Below, one piece after another: positions 10,693 through 24,500 of a DNA stretch of 64,000 nt. The stretch covers positions 80,801,061-80,865,060 of the forward strand of contig OW679203.1 in NCBI GenBank assembly GCA_940337035.1. The letters are read 5' to 3'. The DNA is from Agriotes lineatus. Taxonomy: Eukaryota; Arthropoda; Insecta; Coleoptera; Elateridae. Within the stretch, counting starts at the first letter, position 1; each line of letters opens with the position of its first letter. The notes under the pieces are model-generated. The model did no database searches and was not told where the DNA came from. It saw only the letters and a list, made by a program, of their open reading frames with translations. The translations under genes were made by a program, and so were the position numbers.

Positions 10693-12257
10693 GTGAAGTA
10701 AAATTTTCATTTAGTCCACTCTGCTTTACTCCTCGTAAGCAGCTCTTTAGCCCATTCAAGGAGCTGAGTACATTTCCTGCAGCAGAGACAAATTTTCCTG
10801 GCGGGAACTCTACTCCATCCCAGGCCTCGTAGACACATCAGGTGGCGCCTAACAAATTACTCTGATTTGTACCTGCATATTCAAGATGCAATTGTTGAAG
10901 CACTGACAAACAGTTTATGAATTTACTAATAGTTTAGCTAAAGAAATTTATATCAACATTGCCTTGAAGCTTCAGTTTGTAAGTTACTGGAATGTAGAAA
11001 ATCATAAAATATTTACCATGCGTTTTCCTTGGTTGTTTTAGCACGTCTGAATCGAGTCAATACAAGTAGGTAGTACGACGTAGAATCATACTAACCAAGT
11101 CTAAAAAACTATTTTATATTTATTTCAACATTATACAATGTTTTAAAAATTAAAAAGTGAGCAATTTATTGTCCAACAATATAACTAAGACATTGCGCTT
11201 TAAATACGAAACGATGCCTATTGCTTGATAATTAAGAGTTAAGAATAAGAAATGCACCATATCCAGATCTTTGGGAAAAGTAATACATGAGAACGATTAA
11301 TTACTAAATACAGACTTATAGAAACTGAGCAATTGCAACTTCCCCAGCCTCAGACTTTACTGAGAATAATGAAGGAAATGAAATTAATATTAAAATAGGC
11401 ACTGAAAAAGTGTAAGGCTGAAGTAATTGACTGATCCCCTAAACATATTTCTCCATATCTACTCATCTAATAATACCATTAAGAACCTTCAGGCAGACAT
11501 TCTTTGGGTTAATGGATTCGTTGAAAATTACTACACTCTGTACTTCGATTACGTATGTCTGAACACTAAAAATAACAATTTGCTTTATAATTTATCACAA
11601 CCCTCCAATAAATTTCCACAAATTTATCTATAAAACTATTTAACATTTCACTGTACCGCTACTATTCTGTACTACCGCATCTACCACTCTAATCCTACTT
11701 GGATTATGTTATACTGGTCATAAAGCATTATAAAAATAAATTTAAAAACTCGCACAGCGATTTTTGCGCTGGAAGACTTAAAAGTGTGGAATTTTCCCTA
11801 ACAGGTGACTAGTACAATCCACATTCAGACCGCTGAACTGATTTCAAATACGAAAGCTTGCTCTGGAAAAATTTGAATCAAAGACACTTTTGCAATCTGA
11901 ACCCCGCGATAACTTCGAAAACAAAATACACATCTAACTTTACCTATGCACTAAGAAAATAACATACTTAGTATACATTTGAGCATAGTACGACTTACAC
12001 CTAAATGATTGTCATATCACAATGCTTAAGTGATTTGATATGATTGATTTACCTTGGTTTCAAAATAAAAAATTGGAAAAGGCACTACATGGTCCAAAAA
12101 TTCACAATTTCACATTCCAATTTTCTCTTGGTTCTAAGTTTGCACTTTGGCAACTATAGTTGGTTTCCTTATGACAGCTAATAAATAAAAACCAATCTAT
12201 CAGTCACAATTGTCTAAACACAAAGGGCGAATAGAACACTATACGTCACAACCCGCT
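10693..12257. other. Intergenic, between convergent gene ends
   Basis: It separates the 3' ends of the + strand protease homologue and the - strand scavenger receptor. AT-rich, no recognised coding sequence. A TTTATT at 11119-11124 (AATAAA on the - strand) could end a long receptor 3' UTR; no nearer canonical signal was seen. Confidence 0.5.
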
Positions 12258-12575
12258 TCAGATTATTAGCCCGTCGTCCATGTCCAAGTCGGTGAGTAGG
12301 CTGTAGCTGTCTCTGGTGAGCAGCAGTCTATTTGGATGGGACAGGTAGCTAGTGTGTTGGCTTAGGATGCTACTGTGTCGCCGTAGAGTCCTCATTCCGA
12401 TCTCTATAGTTTCTTTGGTAAACATCAGCGACTTGTAGGCATTGATGAACACCCCGACGAGGATGCAGCTGCCAAGAAATATAGAGCCATACGTGACCAA
12501 GGGGCAAGCTACGTCGGAAAACGTGGTGGACAGATACACCCATCGTCGGATGGCAGGAGTCAACTCATCGATACC
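12258..12575 (-). CDS. Scavenger receptor exon I: second membrane span and long tail
   Basis: Acceptor CTTTTTCAG, TGA stop at 12258-12260. It reads GIDELTPAIRRWVYLSTTF, then a hydrophobic span (VTYGSIFLGSCILVGVFINA) and 58 further residues. The tail has basic MRTLRRHSS and near its end RDSYSLLTDLDMDDGLII, which contains DSYSLL, a match to the acidic dileucine pattern and to YxxL. CD36 and SR-BI tails are far shorter. Confidence 0.93.
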   Translation of the reverse strand, partial: GIDELTPAIRRWVYLSTTFSDVACPLVTYGSIFLGSCILVGVFINAYKSLMFTKETIEIGMRTLRRHSSILSQHTSYLSHPNRLLLTRDSYSLLTDLDMDDGLII

Positions 12576-15500
12576 CTGAAAAAGTAAAAATTGTATGTAC
12601 CATTATGCCAGCACTTAAAAAATAGACTAAGAATAGAGTTTGATTCCAAAAACTAGAAACATCTAGGAAACTTCTAAAACCTGTCAGTTGCGGTACATTA
12701 AAAAATTGTAAAAAGGGAATGAATGGAAAAACCTCAATACATTTTGCAATAATACACTGATCAGAATAGCTAGAGAACTCAACATAGTCGAGCGACAAAG
12801 AAAAGAAGGGTAAGAAGAAGAGCGAATAAAATCGAAGAAAGTCATAGTATGGATGTGATGATATTTTGAAACCTGTTATAAGAGACACTAAGGAAAAATT
12901 AATATACAGAAGAGAAGCATCAAGAAAATAAAAAAAAAATTAGAGAAATTGTACTTTTGTATTCCATTTGACTTGTAACTTTTCCTATCCATCACCAGTG
13001 GGAAAGTTCATCTTTGCCACAAACAAAGCAGTTTGAGCCTCTCGTTCAGTCAAGTTGCAAAAGTCCTTGATGGAAGCTACGGCTGGATACTTCTTGACTA
13101 CCTTCTATTCCCAACTCATCGCCAAAGCGGCAGAAAGCTTCTGAGCCAATTATGTCAATAGCTGAAGATTGATATGGTAGTCTGGACAATTCTTTGAATT
13201 ATTAGCTCAGATCTGTCATATTTCTCCAATACGTTTATGACTACCTTAACGTTACCAGGAAAAACAAGCATCAACTTAACAGACTCATAGAAAATACAAT
13301 TGAAGGTAAACGTGGTCTTGGTGGGAGAAGATTGTGCTCTACGTATCTTGCTCTTTTTCTTGGTAATTGCAAGAGAAGAATTGCTAGCTGCAATCTTGAG
13401 TTACTAAGTCTAATTAAAAAGGAATCCCAACTCCGTTAAGAGAAGAAAATAAGAAAATTGGAGTACTTCTTAGAAAGGAATTGCAAATTAAGTCACATAA
13501 TTGTAATCCTGACATACAAAAAAGTAATAAATCTCGAGGTACTGAGTCAAATGCAAAAAAACATCAACAAGAAGAGAGAATACTTTGCTAACGTAATTTT
13601 ATCCGAGAAATACAAGCTACTGCACCTTACGTATTACGACTGTTACAATTATTGAAGAAAGAGGTAGCCATGGCTAGAGAAGAGCATGCTATCTTTATGG
13701 TTAGCACCAGATCTCTCATTCAAAAAGGTATAGAATACAAGTCAAGTTACTGATCGCCACATAAGGAAGAAGAAAATTAACACGAAAAATTCAGAGTCTA
13801 TGGCTATTATCTAAGAAGAAGGATAACTCGAACTAATATCAGAAAAAAACGAATTACAGCTGGTACTTCAATGAGATATGACTATCTTAATGACAAAGAT
13901 GTAAGGAAGAGGATGAGCATTGTGCCGATTGCCGAAAAGATTAGGGGAGACAAGAGCTCGGTGGTTCGGGGACGTGATTAAAAGCGAAGAAGGTTACATG
14001 GTAAGCATTTCATTGCGTCTCAGTCTAAACGGACGACACCCACGTGGAAAATTCTAGCAGAGGTGGCGTGACTGGCCAAAATAAGACATTGCAATATTTC
14101 CCCTTTGATAGAGCCACGTCGACAAAGAAGAAGAAGAAGAACAAAAGGAACGACTTCAAATACCAAAGTGTGTACATCAAAGGCTATGGAAAGTCTAAAG
14201 CATCAAATAATAAATGTTAGCTGCCAGAATGCTTTCTATTGAGACAAAGAAAGCATCATAAATAAAAAGCAAAAAACAATAACAATGTAATAGCAGCAAT
14301 GTAGAAAAACCTTCCTTAAAGGACAAGACAAGAGGCATGTTGCCAGTCTTGTTCCCAAAATATCCACTACAGGGGCATTGACTTCTCCTATTTGATAAAG
14401 TTTAGGCATGAAGACTCCACCCCAGTGTTGGCTACCGAGGGCATCACAGAGAAATTGAGACAAGAACTTTGTGGCCGTTGGTGTTACTAGGTTTTGGACC
14501 GAGATTTCCTGGGCCAGAAGTAGAAACTCTAAGCTACCTTCACTGCCATACATACAAAGATATACCAAAAACTATACTATAAGTGTTTCCTCAAGATAGG
14601 AAGTTTTGTATACAGTGTAACCATACGGCTTTCACACTGCGACCATACGAAAGTGGAGAGACAACAATCATCTACCAATTCATAGATTGTTATTCAGAAC
14701 TGACAGTGCAAGCTAATTACAAAACGAGCTTACATAACCGCTGCTAACATAAATCAACTTCTGTTTATTGTAAATTACCTCTGACAGCTGAAAAGTGGAA
14801 CCCAGAAATAATACATTTTGACATGCTGCTCGCACATTTACTACTTCCTCAACTTGGCTGCATTCGACCATTAAATTAGAAGTGTGTTATATTAATAGTT
14901 TTAGCTAGCAGCTACTTATTGACTTTACTTAGTGAGCACACACAAATGATAGCAAGTGATAAATATCATTGACCTTACCTCTTCCAGCCACATGATGGGA
15001 AAGACAATGCTAGGAAACGTGGCCACCGACGCAATGTTTGGCGCTTGCTCTACCTTCAAATTCAGCTGAACGCGGATTTTTCCTTCCAGTGGAACCCCCA
15101 GTCTCTGCAAAAACGTTTGCTATTAGTTGCTGGCAGCAAAAAAATTTATGGTAATACAGAATCAAAAACCATTCCATAAATTGAAATTTGACAAATATGT
15201 GCTTTAACACATATTACTTACGGGCTGTATTTTGAAGTAATCTTCGTGTTTCTCTTTCACTGGTTTCAAACCTTCGAACGGTTCCAGAAGGCTAGGATCT
15301 GCTTTGTAGAAATGAGGAAATGACAGGTACACGGGAGCATCTGGAATAACAGAAATTATATTTGACATTTTACTGGCGCTTAATGAGCACTTATGCAAAT
15401 ATTAATTGACTTAGGAAGTTGTATTTATCTATAAAGTTGAAAATACGTAACCTTTCTATAAACAACCTTGTTTTGCTGATGTCCAATAAGCTATTAATAA

Positions 15501-18500
15501 CGTCCAGTACTTGTTTTACAATTACAGGTTATTACTGGACTAAGATTTTTAGAAATTACTTATAAAATCAAGGTTCTTCTTTTGATAATTTTGCTTTATG
15601 AGACCCCAAGATCTAAGTTTAGATATATAATTACTCACCATACTGGCATGGGCTTATGTTCTGAAGACCCTTCGGAGGACAATATTCACTTCCTGGACAA
15701 TAACACTTATTCTTAGGTTGCTTGTCAGCCGTCTCAAATATGTCTTCTGGCGGCGTGTACAAATCAACAGCGATACCTGTAATAGAAACCACAATTAGAA
15801 AGGGATGCCAGTAGTAACTACCATAAAAAGATTATAATAAAACATCTTGAGACCCAATTGAAAAGAATGAATGTATATAAGCAACAGAAGAAAGTTTAAG
15901 GAACAATTTAAAATAAATTAAAATTCTGTGGGAATAATTCGGTGCCAAAGAGGAATTATAGCAAGGAAGCTGTCTCCCCAAGGTAACAACAGCTAATGTA
16001 GTAATATGGGGCTGGAAGTGGGATATGATGAACTGCTTCCGCACAGCGTCTAATTATCGAAAACGAAGGAAATCGTACCATGAATAACAAATTGAAAGAA
16101 AGCTGAAAGTATTAGTTTAGCGATCAACATGGGAAAATCAGAGTATTTAAGTTTCGGTGTTGTTTCATGGAGATTCTTACACAGCGTATCTTTGTTGCCA
16201 AATGAGTTAAGTGACTCCCTACTGTTTGCTCTCGGATCCGATGCAGTTCGCAGATGGCGTAATGTTACCGAGCTCTAAGTTTTAAATTGATTGGCTTTTA
16301 CACTGTAGTCGCGGATGTAATTTATCACTTGTAACACTAATTAATCAGTTTTGCCTAGCGTAACATCCAAAAGTAGTTCTCCGCTGGCTGCATAGATTGT
16401 TGTTCGAAAATTTTATTTTTTATGATATCTTGCGCTACACGTTACATAAGTATACATAAGTACAGGCACTGTGCAAGCCATACATTTTCAACAGCTATAG
16501 AGTATTGATTCCATCAAAAGAACAAACATAAATATTTGAGTGTTTATTAATAACAACCAAAAGAAAGTCTAGGTATGGTGCTCTAGTACAAGTTGTGCCA
16601 ATACACCTAGGCTAGATATAGTGCCAAATATAGACATTAAATAAAACTATTGCGTAAGATATAATGGTTGAGATATTGGAAAGATGACAACTAGATGATG
16701 TAGACATGTAAACAAGATGCAAGATGACAACGGCACGTAAAATACACAAAATGAGGATAAAGACAAAACTGAAAAATGAAAAATGACAGAAAAAAATTGC
16801 TATGACAGTAGAATTTGAAAACTGGTCACGAAGAAACAGGGATAGTTGTTGACAACCCACTATTCTATTTAATTAAAATAAATAGATAAAGCAACGTGTA
16901 TGTGTTTTTCGGTAAGCAAAATTGCTAGAAAGCACTTTCATTGCCAAAAATATCGAACTTTATAAACTCCAAACGTACCTTGTTTCACTGTAGAGCTCCG
17001 ATACTGCAAGGGCATAATCCTACACAGATCCTTGTCGTAGATGTACACCATATCAGCCTTGGTGACCTCCCTGGGAGGGAAAAAAGAGCCCTCGCTCGCA
17101 TGCATGTCGCTGCAGGGGTGTTCCGCCCAGTACGGTAGCTCCTCGCGCCCATTAAGCTTATCGAGGAGACCAAACTTTTCCATCCCCGAGTAGCCTGTGT
17201 TCATGGTGTGTACCTCCGCCAGCGTCCCGTTGCGCTAAAGATTAGATACGTTAAAATCGACAACTTTTCGTTGCACGCCAGCTTACTTTGATTAGCAGCC
17301 CCATCTTCGACATTGGCCTCTTTTGCTTTGGATAGAACTGATGAGCTAGCGCTACAAGGGAGTCTTCGTATCCGAATACTAGCTCATCCGCAGTGACGCT
17401 AACGAACGGTTTGTAGTTCCCTACACTGAGAAGGACTGAAACCGCTTTCTGGATGAAGAAGCCCAAGGAGCTTGACTGGGTAGCAAGCGCCTGTAAGAAG
17501 AGCGCGCTTAAAATATAACCCTATTGAAAGGGTGCGAAGAGAACTTACCAGCAAGGGAATGTTGGGGACGGTGAGCTTCTCGTTCTTATTGACTGATAGT
17601 TCGGGGACAAAGTGTAGTATTTTCTTGTGCTGATAGGACACCGTCCCATTGTCATGGAATTTTACATTGATCTTCTCCATGTTCTCCCTGAAATACAAAT
17701 TTGAATTAGTTGCATTCACTCGGGTAAGCAACAAACTATAGTAACAACAAGGAATGATGTCATGAAGGCTTTACCGATGCTCGTTATGCACGGATGACCT
17801 TAATGCAGCGCCTGAGTCCACTTTTCTTCCTGCTGCAGCTGCTGGAGCAGCATTCCAAGGAAAGTGCAAGTGCAATTTCACTGATTGCATAAGCGGCATG
17901 CTCAAAACCAATTAATACAACCTACATCCATGTGCCAGAGCTAAGAGAAATCGGAATTCGTCGGTTTATACATTTAGCATGACTGGAATTACCTAAGAGG
18001 AGCCTGTTGTTCTATAAAAGCTATTAATATTGAGCAACGCGTGTAGGAAATAGCAAAGAAATTAGTCACTCTATCAGTAAGGTGAATCAGCGTTTTGAGC
18101 TCGCATTTGAGTAAATACTGGTTTTGATCAACGATTTGACGACTACCATCGATGGTAACAAAGTTTTGCTTGTTCATCCACCATGCTTTACTGAATACGG
18201 TTTTGACGCCGTCGCGAAGCACCATCAAATTAGTAAGGCACGTGTTCTAAGCAACATGGCTTCGTTGCGAATATTGCTGGAAAAATTATTATACAGCCTT
18301 TCAAACGTTGCGCAAGTAAGTAAAGGTAAATGGAAGCATTAGCAGGTGGCTACTTATCTAAACTTTTGTGATTTTAATTAAAAACGCCTGCGACGTGTTT
18401 CTTTACCCATTTGTGCAAGTCAAATCGATAAATAGCAAATAATTAATTTTATGTTCGCTTTGACAGGGTAACTATTACAGCACAGGTCTATTATTTTTTA

Positions 18501-21500
18501 TAATCTAGAACACTTTTATAGACAAAGCTTACTCAAGATTGTATGGTACCCATATATAGCATGTCTCAGATACGTCAACTTTCTCCACGGTGGGATGGTG
18601 GGATAGGAATGCACCCAATAGGTATAGGTATATGAAGACTACTTCAATATTACTTGCTAAAACGCTGTTGAAACACAGAAATTATAAAACTCAATAAAAA
18701 GACCATGGAACAAACTATGAGTGAAACTATCTTCTGTTAGGGAGGTGCAAAGCAGTTCAAGGGTTTTCAAAACACGTTTATTAATTGTTTGTTTACCAGC
18801 AGTTAGTTGTCAAGATTATATCCAAACAGGTAGACACACAATTAGGAAGTTTATCAGTTTATGACGCTCATTATAGTTGTGCAAGACCAACAACACCGTA
18901 GTGATTTATGGCGCTATCTCAGAATTATTTTATTACAGCAGATGCACGCCCAGATAATGAAGTTGCAAATCATTACAACGGCCATGAAATTCACAAAAAT
19001 CTAGTGTCGAATCCTCTGCGATTTTTAGGTTCTATCCGCTGTTAAATTTTAATAATTATCAGCACATATCCTTGCAGAATCATCCTGAGGGTCATAATTA
19101 TGAGCTGTAGCTACTTTACTCATTAATTTTAACATAATTACAGCTACACCGGGTTAATGCGCAACTTTCTACCCGGCAAAAGTACGGAACCTCATAGCTA
19201 TGGTTGATATTAATTAACTAATCACCAATAATTGGATCGATCTTGCAATAACAAGCATGACGAAGTCATCAAGGTAAAAACCGTGATCTTTAGTTTAATT
19301 TGATCTTGTTGGTCCCAGCAAAGAAATCACATCAGATTTGTATTTGCAAGGTAAATTTTTATAAATATCTCGGAAACAGCTTTATCGAGGGACACTTTCA
19401 GCAGATACCCAACATTAGCAGCGTTTCGTAACCTATCGTTGAAGTCTCCGGAGTTTCCACTCCGTATAATTAGCTTCCGGAACAAACACGGGTCAAAAGC
19501 GCCGCTTTTGATAATTTGTACGTTCAATAACGCGTTTTCTCTTCTTCGCAACAACGGAACTCGCCGAGCCATAAACGCAAATCGCTAAACTGCAGAAACG
19601 AGTGCATCGGTGGTACTTCTCGACATGTCGGGACAAATAAGCGAGGTTATATCACACATTGTGCAACTTCTCAGAACGAGCTCCGCCCGCAAACGCACAG
19701 AAATGCAACTCTTCCCTCGGGGTTTGTGTGGCGATATCTGTCATCCTGTTTGCCCTTCGTATGAGGATTTGTGTTCTTAAAATACGATTTTAGTCACTGT
19801 TTAACCTTAAACTCTGGCGTAAACAAAATTTTATTGTATTCCAAAACCGCAACTGTGTAAAATTCCAAAGGTAAACAAACACTGCACTGAAAGTTCCTTG
19901 AGTTTTATGACAATCAACACTCTAATATCATTTTCCAATAACAGGACATAGAAACTGCAATTTGTGTCGTCGTACCCAGAGCTTTAAGAAATTAGTTAAA
20001 TATTTCGCATAATCATGTGCAGATAACAAACCTCAAGTGTTCTTTTCAGTTAATCGTCAAAGTGTTTAACAACATTACCAAAAGGTCCCTCGAATGAGAG
20101 ATCGTAAAGTGAGCGTCCATTTTCTACATATGTAACCACTACTATAGTAATAGCGTGACAACTGACTGCGTGCCTGAAATTGAAATCTTTTTTACAGCTG
20201 GACGGGAAGTTGCAATAACTCTCTGTTTAAATTTTTTAAATCCATAAATTGGAAATACTACATGTACAGTTAGAGCAGAGGTCTTGAAAACAATCCAAAT
20301 AACTGAAGAACAAAGGGGTTCAGATAAAATAAGTTATTTTAATTAAAGAGTTGGACGGCTCTAACATGGGAAACCGACGCTTTTTGCAGTCGTCCATTCT
20401 GGATCAGACGCTACTTCGGGTGCTTAGTTTCCTTAATATTTGCAATATTTATCAGGTTTTTCCCTATCCACCACCTGGGGAAGCGTTCGATGGGGAATCT
20501 AGCAACCTCACAGGAGATCGTTATAGAAAACTAAAATGATACTGGCATGGCAAAGACCTTTATCTATGGTGGACTAAACAAATGTTGAAGTGTAGATAAA
20601 GAATTAAGAAGAGACGCACCGGTCAGCCAAAGAGACGATAGAGAGACGACGTTAAAAATGCCTAAGGGGCGGGATCGATAAACTTAGAGGAGGACCGAGA
20701 TGAGCAAAAACAAATGGGAAAGGGGTACGTCCAAATAGGCTGTTGGTAAAAGTGATAGTTAAGTCAATAATCGTTTGCTCTTAGACCTTATGATGTCGTG
20801 AGTGTTACGTCTAGTATCTTTTTCCGTTTTTCCCATTCGTCGCTTTTCGTTCTTTTTCGGGCTTTGTTAATCCTAGTTTGTTAATTTTGTTATTTACTTG
20901 CCATCACATTTACTTCCTACACTGTCCTTGGTTTTTTCGTTGATGGCATTTTTTCCACACAGTCGAACTGTCGCATTTGGTTTATTTCAAGTATTATTAT
21001 GAGTTCATATGTTGCTTTGATTATTACCATTCTAGTATATTTAGATAGGTGCATCGCAATTTTCTAAAACTGTTCTGCTTAGTGTTTGTAATAGCTTCTC
21101 TACAGTTCTAAATCGATGTTTAAGAACCTCTGTTATCACTCCGTTACTGTTTAACGTAGCACATAAATACTTAAACGATTTCACTGGCTCTACTATAATT
21201 TCATTTAACCTCACTATCACCTGCCTTTCCTCTAAGTAACACGCTGGATAATTTTCTGACATGTTTGAATTGGAGTTCTTCTTGTACAAACTTTTGTTCT
21301 TCATCGTCTTTCAACTAATTGAGGACTTTCACAATAATACCTCTCTACCGTTTCGATGATATGTCTGACTGTTAAGATGCTATGCTGAGCACTTGTGTTA
21401 AGCCTAAATCCACACTGGTCTTTCTCTATGTATTTTTCAGTTTTCCAACTCAATCTTTACTCCAAAATATGGTCAAATATTCATGCTGTTATGCTCAGCA

Positions 21501-24500
21501 GCGAGATTCCTCTATAGGTTTCACATATGTTTAAAATCGCGTTTTTTGTAGATAGGTGATGTCACAGTAGTTTCCCAATCTCCTGATACACGGCCATGCC
21601 TGACTTAGAACCTTCAGCAACCTGGCTTTTCCCACCTCGTCCAGTTACTGTGCCTACCAACAACCGCTTCCCCGTGCGTCAATAAAGGTCTATTTTTAAT
21701 CCTATGGGGAATCGTTGCTTAGCGCAAAGGTGCTGCCGGAAGGCGGCGTTATAATGAATCGGTTATTTGAGTGGAAGACAGAGTGCAAACGTATTTGCCT
21801 CACGCCCTTGCCGTTTAGCCAGACAGTTGACCACGTGTTCGTCCAGCTGTACATTATAGGGCACTCCCAGTCATTGTGATTCGAGTTCTAACAGTCGAGC
21901 AGTTCAGTGGTGTACCAAGTGACGAAGACGGGGTGATAAATGACCATAAATTTCGGTCCAGCATAAATAGTATCATTCGGTTTGTTGTATCGTATCGTTC
22001 CATACGTTATACATTAACCGTTGTTATGGGATTTTAAAAAGAAACAGGGACACCGGACACCTAAGTCTTTGTTTCGGGGCAGTAATTGTCGTTATTTGCT
22101 CCTGTGGTACTTGCTCATGCAAGGTACTGGTACTCTTTCGCCATCGTGCTGTAAGTTCCCTTCTCCTGGGGCACCTTTCAGATCGTAACCTTCCCGCATT
22201 TTGCCATTCCTGCTTGCCGACGTTGTCTATTCTGACCGGCTGCTTCAGTGTTTTTGTACGACGGCTCTCCAACTGGACATCAACACAAGCTCGTCGCTTA
22301 ACCACCAGGTATCGTTAAATTAAAGTGTAGCGTCCCCTCTTCAGAGCGCGGCGAACATTGTTGTCACGATTGCTTGTTACTTTGCGATTGCTGTTTATTT
22401 ATACAAGCCGATTAGTGATTGTAACGAAGTTCTTTGATTGTCACGTTTGTTTGTTTATTCAAGCAAATAGATTAGTATTCGTAACGAGGTTTGTTACCGA
22501 CACGCCCCTTGGTCATATTGTAATCTAGTGATGACCGAGCTTTTACCTAATCTTATTAACCCGGTATAATTTAAAGAACTACTGCTTGAGGTGTACCCGT
22601 ACACCCATTTTGATTGTTTTAACCAATAGACGGATATTCAAAATTATCTTTTCTTTCCTATGACTTGTACATGAGTCCCGTGATGAGTTTATGTGTTTAT
22701 CTGTAAAGATCAATGTAAGTCGGAGCGACCGCCCGCTGAGAGTAAATACCTGGGCCAGCTGAGATGCCGTCAAGGAACGCCAACGCAATTGCAAGCCCTG
22801 GACTTCGGGCTTATACAGACTCTTGTATAGATATTGTCACCACCCCAATTCAAGCCTAATACCCCTTTCTTTGTACGTATCTCGATTACGACTACCCCTG
22901 TTATGACGGCAATTCGCTCTAATTAACCATTTGTAAGTTTGGACCACGCACATCTCCATGAGTAGGTACAGTTGAACAACTCTTCTGTGACCAAACCCTC
23001 GAGGTGGGATTAAGATTAATTCTTTTAGCAAGCATTTTTGCTAGTATAGAGTGCCATTGTCGTTAATGCCAGTTTGAGCGGTAACAATTTGTAACCTTAT
23101 CGTTCCCTGAGTATTTGCCATTTTTTGTATGGCATCCTTAAATGATCTTCTGATCCTCGCCATCTAACAATTCCAAGTGATGTTTCCACCTATTCAGTAT
23201 TTCGTCTTCCCATGTTTATACTTTACCCTCTTCTCCATACTTTCTCCAAACTCTGTCCAAGATGTGATCTTTGAGTCCATCGTTTTTTATATCCCGAGTA
23301 ACTTTGATTTTTTCCACAAGCTATTTCTTTTTCTGTAACTGCTCTTCACATGCTGTCAAGGTATTTTCTTTGCAGATCCACCTTTTTATTTATTAATTTT
23401 TTTTTTTTTTTGAAAATCATTATACTGCTGAGACATACTATGCTGCTCTGCTTGTTCTAGTTTTCGTTCTTGTATCAGTTATTCGGCTCCAAATAGTTTC
23501 TTGGATTAGCTCCAGGTTTTGCGATTTGCCTCTCTGGAGATCTTATAAATGTTTTTATGTCCAAACCCAGACCCGCCATGTTTTCCTAAAGCTTGGTCAT
23601 AGTTATCGGGGTTATTAACAACGCGAACATTAAAATCGCAAATCTTACGCACTATCGACAGTCATTTACAGCAAATCGAAAAAGTCATTGCCACAATTAC
23701 TGCCATTATATTTTTATCTCCATATTCTAGTTTCACTTGTAGAAGCCTCTCAAATATATACTCCCGTTTCTAATCTGTTAATTAACTGCACCCCACCATT
23801 CCTTTTCTTCCTTGTTTCAGTTATGGCCAGCGTTCTGATGTATTTTGCGAATTCCTGAAGAAGTTCTTTCTCATTTTTCTTCACACTTCACACGTTCCAT
23901 GTTGCTATCTTCGCTCTGTTATCATGCTGCTTTCTTAATCTTGTCGCTGTTTCTATTTTTTTACAGTTTTCGTCAAATTTTAGCGTTTGATTTTTACGAT
24001 TGTGCCTTCCTCTCTTTCCTATTTGGCTCAACTTTTTATATATTTTCGGAAGTCAAGTCACTGTCAGAAGTTTCAAGTTGTCCGGTAACTCTTCACCCCT
24101 GACCTTATAAGCTGTCTCTGCTCTCAAATAAACCTTCAGTTCGTTTTTAAGAAAATCCCAAAAGTAACTATTCTTCAAGACGAGTTCGTAGATTTAAATC
24201 AACCTTGAAAACCTACATTAAATAGTCGTAAAACTTGATTCAGACTGTTTTATACAATGGAAGATCACAAATTACAAATTTATAGCACAGCAATGTAAAC
24301 AACCGCAAATTAGAAAAAAATTTCCCCCATAATTCATTATACTTTTATGGGTCCTATAAAACTACACGATGGAAAATTTTGTAGCAATAAGTTTCTTGAT
24401 CTGTCTCTACAGAGACAGGGTAAATAAAAAAAGTAAATGTTAAATAGTGATCACCTCATTGATACGATAATAAAGTTGAAATTGGATAAAAAAAATTAAT

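Noticed and set aside
14236..14568. 110-codon - strand open frame between receptor exons H and I
   Set aside because: Exons H and I already join in phase 0 and match the family without it; its sequence resembles no CD36 segment.
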